Shown here: positions 53,304 to 62,192 of the stretch, piece by piece
Numbering within the stretch: the first letter of the stretch is position 1
Layout: each line of letters starts with the position of its first letter
The notes under the pieces: generated by a model
Databases searched by the model: none
What the model was told of the DNA's origin: nothing
The model's input: the letters and a program-made list of their open reading frames with translations, nothing else
Program-made: the position numbers and the translations under genes
Assembly: GCF_003865375.1 (NCBI RefSeq)
Contig: NZ_RQVS01000006.1
Location: 1-64,000 of the forward strand
Direction of reading: 5' to 3'
Origin: Gulosibacter macacae
GTDB taxonomy: Bacteria > Actinomycetota > Actinomycetes > Actinomycetales > Microbacteriaceae
DNA: 64,000 nt

Positions 53304-54812
53304 ATGACGGCGACACCGTCACCACAAGAAGGTATCGGCGAAGTATCACCCCATTGGAAGGCTGGCCCCTTCGAGGTTCGCTTGCCATTTGTGCACTATC
53401 GAATCGAGTGGCCGGACTACACCCAGGGTCTGGTTATGTGTGCTGTGGACCTCGCGGCGATCCCACTCATGGTCGATCTGCTGGAGATGCCGTTCGAGGC
53501 GGCATTGGCCGTCGTGCTACTCAACGGGTTGCTCTATCTCACGCATCACCTCCTAGGTGACCCAGTTGTCCCAGGCTGGATTACTCCCGCAATCCCGTTG
53601 CTCGTCGCGTATTGCGAAACCTTCCCAGTAGGCGAGGAAAGGGTGCAAGCGCTTATTGCGTTCCAACTCTTGTTGGGAGTGTTCTCAATCACGCTCGGTG
53701 CAACTGGGCTCGCTTCGCGTGTGGTCCAGTTCATCCCACCCGCACTACGAGCTGGCATCATCGTCGGCGCAGGCTTCTCGGCGATCTATTCGGTGTTCGC
53801 TGAAGGTGGTCGCTTCCACCTGTTCCCAATCACAATCACGGTTGCAGTTGGACTCGCATTCCTACTGATGTACTCGAAGGGCTTCCAAAAGCTACGCCAG
53901 CAGTCAAGGGGATGGATGCTGCTCGGTTCGCTGGGTATCCTGCCATCAATTCTTGTCGCGGTGATTGTCGCGCCCCTGGCTGGCGAGGCACCGTGGCCGA
54001 ACATTGAGTGGGGCATTAGCTGGCCCGACTTCGCCACGCTTTGGAGCCAGTACACGGTGTTTGGCGTCGGAATCCCACCGGCCCACATGTTCCTTACGGC
54101 AATTCCAACAATGCTCGCCGCCTACATCGTGGTGTTCGGCGACGTGCTGCAAGCCAAGGCTGTGCTCGCCGAAGCCGACGGCGTTCGTCGCGACGAAGCT
54201 GTGGTCTACAACCCGAACCGTGCTCACCTCATCTTCGGCGGTCGCAACGCGGTTATGTCGATCATCGGCCCGGATGTGGCCATGTGCGGTCCGCTTTGGG
54301 CTGCAATGCACGTCGTTATCGTTGAGCGCTACAAGCAGGGACGCAATGCCATGCGTTCGATCTTTGGTGGGTCGGGTTCGTTTCGTTGGGGAACGAACAC
54401 CGGTCTCCTGCTTCTTCCCATCGTCACCCTCGTGCAACCGATCCTTGGTGTCGCGCTTGCCCTCACGCTCGTAATTCAAGGGTTCGTGAGTGTACGCGTC
54501 GGCATTATGGAAGCGCGTAACCAAACGGATCTAGGAATCGCAGGCGTCACCGGAGCGGTGCTGGCAACCCAGGGAGCAACTTGGGGCTTCGTCACTGGCA
54601 TCATCTTGGTGCTCGTGGTGTACGGCCGTAGCTTCTTCACCAGCAAGCGTGACGGCACACTCACGCCGCTCGAAGAGCTTGTCGAAGCCGCGCCGGGCGG
54701 CGACGTCCTCATTTCTGGGGAAACACCCGCTACTGATCCTTCATCGGTGCCACGGCGAGACGACGAGCCTAATGACGACGATCCCGAAAGGAACAAGTCA
54801 ACGCCAAGCTAG
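53304..54812 (+). CDS. Polytopic permease (NCS2/SulP-like), substrate unknown
   Basis: A 502-residue membrane protein with 12 or more hydrophobic helices and a hydrophilic, acidic C-terminal tail (from about 455). The general plan (VPGWITPAIPLLVA, FIPPALRAGIIVGAGFSAI, a PDVAMCGPLW segment) recalls xanthine/uracil (NCS2) or SulP permeases, but I cannot place it firmly. AAGGAAGG precedes ATG 53304. Codon choice is less GC-biased than in neighbouring genes (more cca, gta, ctt, gga), which suggests later acquisition. It is monocistronic with a very strong terminator. Confidence 0.7.
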   Translation: MTATPSPQEGIGEVSPHWKAGPFEVRLPFVHYRIEWPDYTQGLVMCAVDLAAIPLMVDLLEMPFEAALAVVLLNGLLYLTHHLLGDPVVPGWITPAIPLLVAYCETFPVGEERVQALIAFQLLLGVFSITLGATGLASRVVQFIPPALRAGIIVGAGFSAIYSVFAEGGRFHLFPITITVAVGLAFLLMYSKGFQKLRQQSRGWMLLGSLGILPSILVAVIVAPLAGEAPWPNIEWGISWPDFATLWSQYTVFGVGIPPAHMFLTAIPTMLAAYIVVFGDVLQAKAVLAEADGVRRDEAVVYNPNRAHLIFGGRNAVMSIIGPDVAMCGPLWAAMHVVIVERYKQGRNAMRSIFGGSGSFRWGTNTGLLLLPIVTLVQPILGVALALTLVIQGFVSVRVGIMEARNQTDLGIAGVTGAVLATQGATWGFVTGIILVLVVYGRSFFTSKRDGTLTPLEELVEAAPGGDVLISGETPATDPSSVPRRDDEPNDDDPERNKSTPS

Positions 54813-54820
54813 GCGACGCT

Positions 54821-54872
54821 AAGTCGAGGGGGTGGCCACTCGCATATGTGCGAGTGGCCACCCCCTCGACTT
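54821..54872 (+). terminator. Long terminator after the permease gene
   Basis: A perfect 24-bp inverted repeat (54821-54844 with 54849-54872, left arm begins AAGTCGAGGGGGTGG) closes a TATG loop nine bases after the stop codon. Confidence 0.88.
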
Positions 54873-54925
54873 CACTGGCATTGTTCACGCCGGCGCATCC
54901 TGCCCAGTGACTAGACTGGAAAATC

Positions 54926-56137
54926 GTGAAAGCGCTGCTCCTCGAAAACATCCACCCCGACGCCGCCCGCCTGCTTGAAGGGGAGGGAATCGAGGTCGAA
55001 ACGCGCAAGGGCGCACTCGACGAGAACGAGCTGATCGAAGCGCTCGAGGGAGTCGACCTCCTCGGCATCCGCTCGAAGACCATGGTCACCCGTCGCGTGC
55101 TCGAAGCCCGCCCCGACCTCATCTCGGTTGGCGCGTTCAGCATCGGCACGAACCAGATCGACCTCGACGCCGCAGCCGAGACTTCGACCGTCGTGTTCAA
55201 CGCGCCCTACTCGAACACCCGCTCGGTCGTTGAGCTGGCCCTTGGCGAGATCATCAACCTCGCCCGTCACATCGGCGACCACAACCGCAAGATGCACGAT
55301 GGCCTCTGGGACAAGACCGCGAAGGGCTCGCACGAGGTGCGCGGTCGCACGCTCGGCATCGTCGGCTACGGCAACATCGGTTCGCAGCTCTCGGTGCTCG
55401 CCGAATCGGTCGGCATGCGCGTCTACTTCTACGACATTGTCGACCGCCTCGCGCTCGGCAATGCGGTGCGCTGCTCGACGCTTGAAGAGCTGCTCGAAAC
55501 CGTTGAGACGGTTTCGGTGCACGTTGACGGTCGCGCCGAGAACAAGAACATGTTCGATCGCGAGACCTTTGCGATGATGCGCCCCCGCACGCTCTTCCTC
55601 AACCTCTCGCGCGGTCACCTCGTCGACCTCGAGGCACTGCGGGATGCACTGCTCTCGGGTCACATTGCTGGCGCCGGTGTCGACGTGTTCCCGGTCGAGC
55701 CGAAGAAGGCGGGCGACCCGTTCGAGTCGGTGCTCCAGGGCATCCCGAACGTGATTCTCACCCCGCACATCGGCGGCTCAACTGCCGAGGCGCAGGAAGA
55801 CATCGGCCGCTTTGTTGCCGGGAAGTTCCGCGACTACGTGAAGACCGGCTCGACCTACATGTCGGTGAACCTGCCCGAGGTGCAGCTCGACAAGCTCAAG
55901 AGCGGCGCACGCCTACTGCACCTGCACCGCAACGAGCCGGGCGTGCTCGCGCACGTCAACTCGGTGCTTGGCGAGTACGGCGTGAACATTGACAGCCAGC
56001 ACCTCGCGACCCGCGACGGCTACGGCTATGTGGTCACCGACTGCGGCAACGGCGTACCGCAAGAAGCGATCGATGCGATCCGCGCACTTCCGGCCACGAC
56101 GCGCCTCAGCGTCGTGGGCGAACTGCGCGGCGCGTGA
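54926..56137 (+). CDS. serA: D-3-phosphoglycerate dehydrogenase
   Basis: A 403-residue NAD enzyme starting serine synthesis. Substrate residues lie in GIRSKT and FSIGTNQIDL. The NAD fold is GIVGYGNIGSQLSVLAE, followed by NLSRGHLVDLEAL and the catalytic His in ILTPHIGGSTAEAQED. A C-terminal ACT domain (about 330-403) can sense serine. It starts at GTG 54926; ATG does not occur in a plausible position. The 3' end overlaps the next gene (GTGA). Confidence 0.94.
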   Translation: MKALLLENIHPDAARLLEGEGIEVETRKGALDENELIEALEGVDLLGIRSKTMVTRRVLEARPDLISVGAFSIGTNQIDLDAAAETSTVVFNAPYSNTRSVVELALGEIINLARHIGDHNRKMHDGLWDKTAKGSHEVRGRTLGIVGYGNIGSQLSVLAESVGMRVYFYDIVDRLALGNAVRCSTLEELLETVETVSVHVDGRAENKNMFDRETFAMMRPRTLFLNLSRGHLVDLEALRDALLSGHIAGAGVDVFPVEPKKAGDPFESVLQGIPNVILTPHIGGSTAEAQEDIGRFVAGKFRDYVKTGSTYMSVNLPEVQLDKLKSGARLLHLHRNEPGVLAHVNSVLGEYGVNIDSQHLATRDGYGYVVTDCGNGVPQEAIDAIRALPATTRLSVVGELRGA

Positions 56138-56523
56138 CCGAACCCTCCACAGTGCCGGCAAGCGAGCCGGCACCGGGCGGCAGCTCGACGGAACCCGCCG
56201 AGTTGCCGCCGCGTTCGCGCGCCGTCACTGCGCTCGTGCTCGGTATCGTGTCGGCGATTCCATCGCTGATGTCGACGGTGATGGTGGTCGGCACGCTGGC
56301 CGATTCACCAGCGTATGCTCCGCTCGTTATCTTCCTCGCGATCATGTGGACCGGCTGGTTCGCGCTCCCCGCAGGCGTGATCGCCATGGTCATGGGCGTG
56401 AAGTTCCGTGACGACGACCGGAAGTTCGCGCGCCTCGGCCGGTGGGGATTCCTCTTGCCAGTGTTCGCCACGATCTGGATGCTCTTCATCGCGTTCCTTG
56501 CGGTCGCCGTCTCGACCCAATAG
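56134..56523 (+). CDS. Small membrane protein, paralogue 1 of 3 (DUF4190-like)
   Basis: A 129-residue protein: a Pro/Ser-rich lead (about 30 residues), then three hydrophobic segments. The core RSRAVTALVLGIVSAIPSL...LADSPAY aligns with the proteins at 56597 and 58252. GTG 56134 overlaps the serA stop codon. The layout resembles DUF4190 membrane proteins; the function is unknown. Confidence 0.7.
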   Translation: MTEPSTVPASEPAPGGSSTEPAELPPRSRAVTALVLGIVSAIPSLMSTVMVVGTLADSPAYAPLVIFLAIMWTGWFALPAGVIAMVMGVKFRDDDRKFARLGRWGFLLPVFATIWMLFIAFLAVAVSTQ

Positions 56524-56596
56524 CCAGTTACTAGGACTCGCGAACGCGCCTTCAATCTGCCCAGGGCCGCACAAGTCCGCGTGACACCATGGGGGC

Positions 56597-56965
56597 ATGT
56601 CGAACCGGCCGCTTGATTCACTGCCCGAGGCAAGCCGCGGGCCGCGGACGCCGTCACCGGGACGGGCAAGCGCGACGCTCATTCTCGGCATCCTGTCGGC
56701 GCTGCCGTTTCTCGCGGCGATTGTCATCGAACTCGTGATTCTCGCTGATTCCCCGAACTATCGGGGATTCGGGTCAATGGTGCTCGCGCTCACCTGGTGG
56801 CTCATCATCCCGATGTTCGTCATCACGCTCATCCTCGGATTTCGTCAATCGCAAGGCAGGCTCGGTCGCGCCACGCAGATTGGCTTCTGGCTGCCGATCG
56901 GAGCGCTCGCGGCCTACGGCATCTTTTCGCTCATCATCACGATGATCTACGGCTCGCGCTTCTGA
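56597..56965 (+). CDS. Small membrane protein, paralogue 2 of 3 (DUF4190-like)
   Basis: A 122-residue protein with a Pro/Arg lead and three hydrophobic segments. The core PSPGRASATLILGILSALPF...LADSPNYRG is clearly homologous to paralogues 1 and 3. It lies 73 bases after paralogue 1 and converges with the 376-residue membrane protein. No catalytic motif is seen. Confidence 0.7.
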   Translation: MSNRPLDSLPEASRGPRTPSPGRASATLILGILSALPFLAAIVIELVILADSPNYRGFGSMVLALTWWLIIPMFVITLILGFRQSQGRLGRATQIGFWLPIGALAAYGIFSLIITMIYGSRF

Positions 56966-56974
56966 ACCGCGCGG

Positions 56975-58105
56975 CTAGTGCCGCATCGCCTGGCCCAGCC
57001 GATCTTCGAGGAGTTCATGCTGCGCGATGCCGAGTTCCAGCCAGGCAATCTTGCCTGCCAGCACGCGCCGCTGGCGGTCGCTGTGCAGCGGGATGCGCGT
57101 GCCCGAGCTGAGGATGCGGCGCAGGTCGCCTTCGAGCGCAAACCAGGCGATGAGCGGCACGACCACCTGCAGGAGGGAAATCACGATGCCGAGGCCCGCG
57201 TCGTACTCAATGAACTCGAAGTCGAAGATGACGGCAAGTTGCGCGGTGATGACCACGAGAAGTAGCCCCACCCAAAACGCGATGCGTCCGAGCATCCCGT
57301 CAGCGGGGCGACTCTGCGGAAAGCGGCCGAAGTCGCTATGCCAGAGCGGCAGTACGACAAGCGCAAACACGAGTGTGGCCGCGGCGGCAGCGACCCACGC
57401 ATCCAAAGACATGAAAATCGTGACGGCGATGAGCGTGGTGCCAATCGCAATTGCCCACCACAGTCGGCTCGTGCGCTGGATGCGATTGTGCGCATCCGTG
57501 CGGGCGTGCCGAGCCAGCTGCTGATCGAGTGTGCGTAGGCGTCGCAACTCGCCACGGTCTCGGGCGAGCGAGTCGCGAACGGATGCGAGATCGACCCGGT
57601 TGGCGGCGAAGAGGCCGCAGGCAAGTGCACCGATGAGCACAGCGCAGAGGGTTTCTCCGGCGTGCGTGAGATTTGCTGGTGAGACGAGCGGCTTGTTGTG
57701 AAACATCGCGAGGAAGCGCACCCACCCGAGCAGAATCGCGATCAAGCCAACTGCCGTCGACGCGAGCGCACCGAGGTTTTCGAGGAACTCCGAGAGCCCG
57801 TCGCCGTACTCGGCATCGCGGCGCGTGGCGATCACGGTTGGGATGAGGATGGTCGCCACGAGCGTGACCGCGGCGGCGAGCATGATGATCGTGTTCGAGT
57901 TCCACAGCCCGGCGTTGAGCGCAGCAACCAGCGGCGCCGACTTCGAATGAAAGACCTCGGCGATGAACCCGAACGGGAGGGGTACCAGCAGAAACGTGAT
58001 GAAGAGCGTCGCCGCCGTCGTGAAGCGCTGCCGACGCAATTGCCGCTTGAGCCAGCCCGGTGTCGCGAGCGCAACGACGCGGGTTCGACTCACGCGGGTG
58101 CTCAT
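56975..58105 (-). CDS. Polytopic membrane protein, unknown function
   Basis: A 376-residue protein with about eight transmembrane helices and a central charged, helical stretch (about 185-225, with RDSLARDRGELRRLRTLDQQ). No known family could be assigned. GGAGG lies seven bases before ATG 58105. It is encoded on the opposite strand, between paralogues 2 and 3 of the small membrane proteins. Confidence 0.65.
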   Translation of the reverse strand: MSTRVSRTRVVALATPGWLKRQLRRQRFTTAATLFITFLLVPLPFGFIAEVFHSKSAPLVAALNAGLWNSNTIIMLAAAVTLVATILIPTVIATRRDAEYGDGLSEFLENLGALASTAVGLIAILLGWVRFLAMFHNKPLVSPANLTHAGETLCAVLIGALACGLFAANRVDLASVRDSLARDRGELRRLRTLDQQLARHARTDAHNRIQRTSRLWWAIAIGTTLIAVTIFMSLDAWVAAAAATLVFALVVLPLWHSDFGRFPQSRPADGMLGRIAFWVGLLLVVITAQLAVIFDFEFIEYDAGLGIVISLLQVVVPLIAWFALEGDLRRILSSGTRIPLHSDRQRRVLAGKIAWLELGIAQHELLEDRLGQAMRH

Positions 58106-58251
58106 CTGCGCCTCCAGCTCTCATGACGTTGGCCCGCCGACCTCAGTGGGGACAGGCCCCAATGCTAGTGGCGCGCGCATCCTTGCTCTCAGCACGCGCC
58201 GTTGGCACGCGCCCTCAGCATCCGTCGCGGTAGATGCGTCAAGCTACTGCC

Positions 58252-58611
58252 ATGACCGGCGAACCCCAAGTCGCGAAGCGGCCCTTCGACGGCACACCCT
58301 CAAAGGGTCGCGCCACGTGGACACTCGTGCTCGGCATTCTGGGCAGCCTGCCGTTCTTCGGCGCGGTCATCATTGACACCATCATCATCAACGATTCGCC
58401 GAGCTATGCGGGCATGGGGCTCGCGATGATGGGGCTGGGTCTTGGCGGGGCAGCGGTGCCGCTCTCACTGGTCGCCATTTGGCTGGGTGCCGGGTACACC
58501 AAGGGTAAGTACGGGCCCATGGCCACCTGGGGCTTCGCGATCCCGCTCGTTGCGTATCTCTCGCTCGGCGTCTTTTGGCTCATCGCCAACCCGATCAAGG
58601 CAGGCGGGTAG
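58252..58611 (+). CDS. Small membrane protein, paralogue 3 of 3 (DUF4190-like)
   Basis: A 119-residue protein, or 125 if the ATG at 58234 is used. After a short lead the core PSKGRATWTLVLGILGSLPF...INDSPSYAG aligns with paralogues 1 and 2; three hydrophobic segments follow. No strong ribosome-binding site precedes either start. It converges with the glycosyltransferase gene. Confidence 0.68.
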   Translation: MTGEPQVAKRPFDGTPSKGRATWTLVLGILGSLPFFGAVIIDTIIINDSPSYAGMGLAMMGLGLGGAAVPLSLVAIWLGAGYTKGKYGPMATWGFAIPLVAYLSLGVFWLIANPIKAGG

Positions 58612-58623
58612 TGGGGCACCGGC

Positions 58624-59865
58624 CTAGAGGTTCTCGGCAACCTCGTCGGTGAGTTCGCGGCGCAGATCGGTTGGCCGCGGGAGCGGTGTGCCGAACAATC
58701 GCATGGGCAGTGAGTAGGTCGAGAGCGTGTTCGATCGCGCCCAGTGGCGATCGATCGCGAGCTCGTAGAAGTCGACCAAGCGCTCAGTCGCCGCGCGCCA
58801 CGAGTACTGCTTGGCTTCGAGTCGGCCGGCTGACCCCATCGGCGTGCGCAACTCAGCGTCGAAGAGCAGCGACTCGAGCTTCGCCACGAACTCAGCCACA
58901 TTGCCCGGCTCATAGAGCAGTCCGCTCGACCCCTCGGTCACTGCGAACGGGATGCCGCCCGCTCGCGCGCCGACGACGGGTACGCCCGAGGCCATCGACT
59001 CCAACGCCACAAACCCGAGCGTCTCCGTGCGCGAGGGGAACGCAAACACATCGGCCGACGCAAACGCCGCAGCCAACGCATCCCCTGACATATAGCCCGT
59101 GAACACCGTGTTCGTGCCGGCGAAATCGCGCTCGAGCTCATCGCGATCGGGGCCCGAGCCGACCATCGCAAGCCGCACCCCGCGCGGTCCGAGCTGGCGA
59201 ATCGGCTCCACCAGCTCGCGCAGCTGCTTCTCTTTCGACATGCGGCCGATGTAGATCATCAGCTTGTCGTCGGGGTTTCCATCGGTGAGCCGCTCGCGCA
59301 TCTCGGCCGATGCCCGATCGGGACGATAGCCGACCGTATCGATCGCTTTTGGCCAGAGGTCCACGCGCTCGATGCCGAGATCCTGCGCCCGCTCGACCAT
59401 CTGCGGCGAGGTGCAGAGGTTCACCTCGGCAAGGTTATGAATCCAGCGGATGTACTTTGTACCCGCCCGGCGAATCGGCCCGAGCCCCAACGCATCCGCG
59501 TACTTCGGTGTATCGGTGTGAAACGACGAGAGCATCGGCAGATCGCGGCGCGCGGCCGAAAGCGAACCGTATGCCGCCAGCGCCACGGGATTCACGAGAT
59601 GCACCACATGCGGCGCAAACTCCTCGACCTCGCGGGCAATATTCGGCGTCGGCAAGCCCACCTTGAGCTCGGGATACCAGGGCCGTGCCGAAAACGAGTT
59701 CACACGCACGACGCGGGCTCCGGCGTAGTTCGACGGCGCATCCCCGGGCGCGAAAATGAGCACTTCGTGCCCAAGCGCCGTGAGCTGTTCGACCGTGCGC
59801 AACACCCGGGTCACCACGCCGTCGATCTTCGGCAAGAAGACCTCGGTGAAGATGGCGATGCGCAT
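58624..59865 (-). CDS. SQD2-like GT4 glycosyltransferase (probable sulfoquinovosyl or mannosyl transferase)
   Basis: A 413-residue GT-B glycosyltransferase. The C-terminal donor site has ETLGFVALESMASGVPVV (EX7E). The middle region LWPKAIDTVGYRPDRASAEM followed by GRMSKEKQL closely follows plant SQD2, which transfers sulfoquinovose to diacylglycerol. Actinobacterial mannosyltransferases of the MgtA/PimB group share the general pattern, so the sugar cannot be fixed from this gene alone. The adjacent SQD1-like gene, 13 bases upstream on the same strand, favours sulfoquinovose. Confidence 0.75.
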   Translation of the reverse strand: MRIAIFTEVFLPKIDGVVTRVLRTVEQLTALGHEVLIFAPGDAPSNYAGARVVRVNSFSARPWYPELKVGLPTPNIAREVEEFAPHVVHLVNPVALAAYGSLSAARRDLPMLSSFHTDTPKYADALGLGPIRRAGTKYIRWIHNLAEVNLCTSPQMVERAQDLGIERVDLWPKAIDTVGYRPDRASAEMRERLTDGNPDDKLMIYIGRMSKEKQLRELVEPIRQLGPRGVRLAMVGSGPDRDELERDFAGTNTVFTGYMSGDALAAAFASADVFAFPSRTETLGFVALESMASGVPVVGARAGGIPFAVTEGSSGLLYEPGNVAEFVAKLESLLFDAELRTPMGSAGRLEAKQYSWRAATERLVDFYELAIDRHWARSNTLSTYSLPMRLFGTPLPRPTDLRRELTDEVAENL

Positions 59866-59878
59866 TGGGTCGCGCTAC

Positions 59879-61111
59879 TTAGGCGACCGGCGCCGAGACT
59901 GAAGCGGGCACGCCAGCTTGCTGGTTCTGCGTCCAGAGCGAGGTGGCCGGAATCTTCGAGTGGTCGGCGCGATCAGCGTACTTGCGCGCGATCTCAGTGA
60001 CCTCGAGCAGCAGGCCCTCGGCGAGCTTCGTCGGGTTGAGACCGAGGTCAAGGAACGTCTCGTTGCGCACATGCAACTCGTTCTCGGCCGCCTCATTGCG
60101 CGGGTTCGGCACAAGCTCGACCTTTGCATCCGCGATTTTCGCAATAAGTTCGGCGAGATCGCGCACACGGTGCGTCTCGGTCATCTGGTTGAAGATCATC
60201 ACTCGGTCGCCGGCAGCCGGCGGGTTCGTGAGCGCGATCTCAACACAGCGCACCGTGTCTTGGATGTGGATGAACGCACGCGTCTGGCCACCGGTGCCGT
60301 GCACCGTGAGCGGGTAACCGACCGCAGCCTGCATGAGGAAGCGGTTGAGCACCGTGCCGTAGTCGCCGTCGTAGTCGAAGCGGTTGATGAGGCGCTCGTC
60401 GAGGGCCGTTTCAGCGGTGTTCGTGCCCCACACGATGCCCTGGTGCAGGTCGGTGATGCGCAGCTTGTCGTTCTTCGCGTAGTAGGCGAAGAGGTTCTGG
60501 TCGAGCACCTTGGTGAGGTGGTAGACCGAGCCCGGGTTCGTCGGGTAGAGAATCTGCTGCGGGATGCGGTGGGGCTCGGTGGGGTTGCCCTGCTCGTCTT
60601 CGTCGGCGGTCACCTCAATGTCGAGGTAGCCCTCGGGAATCTTCATGCCCGCGGTGCCGTAGCCGTAGACGCCCATGGTGCCGAGGTGCACGAGGTGCAC
60701 ATCGCGACCCGAGTCGACGATGCCGGTAAGTACGTTGTTCGTGGCGTTGACGTTGTTGTCGACGGTGTAGCGCTTGTTCTTCGGTGACTTCATCGAGTAG
60801 GGCGCGGCACGCTGCTCGGCAAAGTGCACCATGGCGTCGAGTTCTTCATCGCGAATGAAGTTGACGAGCTTGTCGTAGTCCTGCGCGACGTCAATGCTCT
60901 CGAAGCGCAGCTGCTTGCCAGTGAGTTCTTGCCAGGTGGCGACACGCTCTTCGATCGAGGCGATCGGAGTGAGCGACTCGGCACCGAGCTCTTCGTCGAT
61001 ACGGCGACGCGAAAGGTTGTCGACAATGACGACATCGTGACCGACGTTCGAGAGATGGAGGGCCGTCGGCCAGCCGCAGAACCCGTCGCCACCAAGGATT
61101 GCGATCTTCAC
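59879..61111 (-). CDS. UDP-sulfoquinovose synthase (SQD1-like)
   Basis: A 410-residue SDR-family sugar-nucleotide enzyme. GGDGFCGWPTALHL, ESLTPIASIEERVATW, VHFAEQRAAPYSM, LGTMGVYG (catalytic Thr), SVYHLTKVLD (Tyr/Lys), NRFDYDGDYGTVLNRF and VPNPRNEAAENE match SQD1 throughout its length. SQD1 makes UDP-sulfoquinovose from UDP-glucose and sulfite. An insertion around residues 160-175 (ADEDEQGNPTEP) differs from plant SQD1. GTG 61111 has GGAG six bases upstream. It probably forms an operon with the SQD2-like transferase. Confidence 0.85.
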   Translation of the reverse strand: MKIAILGGDGFCGWPTALHLSNVGHDVVIVDNLSRRRIDEELGAESLTPIASIEERVATWQELTGKQLRFESIDVAQDYDKLVNFIRDEELDAMVHFAEQRAAPYSMKSPKNKRYTVDNNVNATNNVLTGIVDSGRDVHLVHLGTMGVYGYGTAGMKIPEGYLDIEVTADEDEQGNPTEPHRIPQQILYPTNPGSVYHLTKVLDQNLFAYYAKNDKLRITDLHQGIVWGTNTAETALDERLINRFDYDGDYGTVLNRFLMQAAVGYPLTVHGTGGQTRAFIHIQDTVRCVEIALTNPPAAGDRVMIFNQMTETHRVRDLAELIAKIADAKVELVPNPRNEAAENELHVRNETFLDLGLNPTKLAEGLLLEVTEIARKYADRADHSKIPATSLWTQNQQAGVPASVSAPVA

Positions 61112-61227
61112 GTGTAACTCCATCACCCGCGGCGAGGCCGCGCTCAACTCTCGGAAACTCACCCCATGTTAGGCGGGCGCGTTAACGGTGGCTGAATTGT
61201 GACGCAGTCTGGAAATGCCTGGATGCG

Positions 61228-61686
61228 CTATGGTTCAAGCCGCCCAGCGGCCGCCTCGCCGTCGATGAGGTCGGCGTCATCATCGAACTCGATGTCGAGC
61301 TCGAGTACCTCCTCGTCACCGCCACCAATGATGCGGCCGGAGCCGCGGGCGCCGGTAAGCGCGCCGGTACCGGAGTCGGGCACGATCTTGAGCACCGCAT
61401 CCGCGTCATTGAACTGCCCGCGCGTGAGCGTCGAGGTGTGCCAAAAGCTGAGGGTGCCGGTGCGACCGAGAATCTCACCCTCGAAGGCATCGATCGCAAC
61501 ATAGGTGCCGGAGCCGACCGACTCGTTAAAAGCCCCGGCGAAGAGCACCTGGCTGCTGCCGCGAAGCGACTCGCCTTCGACGACGCGGACAATGAAGGCG
61601 CCGCCGAGCGGTGCGGCGGTGGTGACGTCGACGGCCCGACCGTTCGCGTCCCAAGATTCAATGCGGAAGACTCCAGATGCGCGCAT
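61228..61686 (-). CDS. DUF3224 domain protein
   Basis: A 152-residue beta-rich protein. SSQVLFAGAFNESVGSGTYVAIDAFEGEILGRTGTLSFWH and DSGTGALTGARGSGRI match the DUF3224 family, small cytoplasmic barrel proteins of unknown role. ATG 61686 (MRASGVFRI) is preferred to an ATG 17 codons upstream, which overlaps the divergent gene's start region. Confidence 0.82.
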   Translation of the reverse strand: MRASGVFRIESWDANGRAVDVTTAAPLGGAFIVRVVEGESLRGSSQVLFAGAFNESVGSGTYVAIDAFEGEILGRTGTLSFWHTSTLTRGQFNDADAVLKIVPDSGTGALTGARGSGRIIGGGDEEVLELDIEFDDDADLIDGEAAAGRLEP

Positions 61687-61754
61687 GTCGAAAGCGTGGC
61701 AGTAGCGGCTGGGAAACGCATCCGCCTCACAGGGCAACGTGGCACCCTGGAGCC

Positions 61755-62192
61755 ATGACTGACTACCAGGACGTAATGCTCCCGCTCTCGGCCGAGGAGA
61801 ACCAGAAACTGCTCTCGTCGCAGTCGCTGGGACGCCTGGTGGAGCGCATTGGCGAGCGCATCGAAGTGTTCCCCATCAACTTCTGGAGCGATGGCAAGCG
61901 CATCGTCTTCCGTACCGCTCCGGGCACGAAGCTCGCGGGTCTCGTCGCCGCCGACGAGATCATCCTTGAAACCGACTATGTCTCGGAGCATTCGGCGTGG
62001 AGCGTCGTGGCCCGCGGTACCGCGCGCATTCTCGAGGGCGAGGCCGAGGTGGCCGAGGCTGAGTCGCTCGACCTGCGACCACTCATTCCCACGGTGAAGC
62101 GCGTGTTCGTTGAGATCACGATTGATCGACTCGACGGCCGCCGTTTCGTGCTTGGCAATGAACCCGAGGCAGAGCCCGAGACCATCGCGTGA
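61755..62192 (+). CDS. Pyridoxamine 5'-phosphate oxidase family protein
   Basis: A 145-residue split-barrel flavin-binding protein. LSAEENQKLLSSQSLGRLVERIG, VFPINFWSDGKRIVFRT, KLAGLVAADEIILETDY and SVVARGTARIL are family landmarks (PNPOx-like, often binding F420, FMN or heme). No PNPOx catalytic C-terminus is present, so vitamin B6 synthesis is unlikely. ATG 61755 follows TGGAG. The stop overlaps the next gene (GTGA). Confidence 0.83.
   Translation: MTDYQDVMLPLSAEENQKLLSSQSLGRLVERIGERIEVFPINFWSDGKRIVFRTAPGTKLAGLVAADEIILETDYVSEHSAWSVVARGTARILEGEAEVAEAESLDLRPLIPTVKRVFVEITIDRLDGRRFVLGNEPEAEPETIA

Noticed and set aside
56974-57265. Plus-strand ORF of 95 codons after paralogue 2
   Set aside because: It is antisense to the 376-residue membrane protein and has no features of its own.
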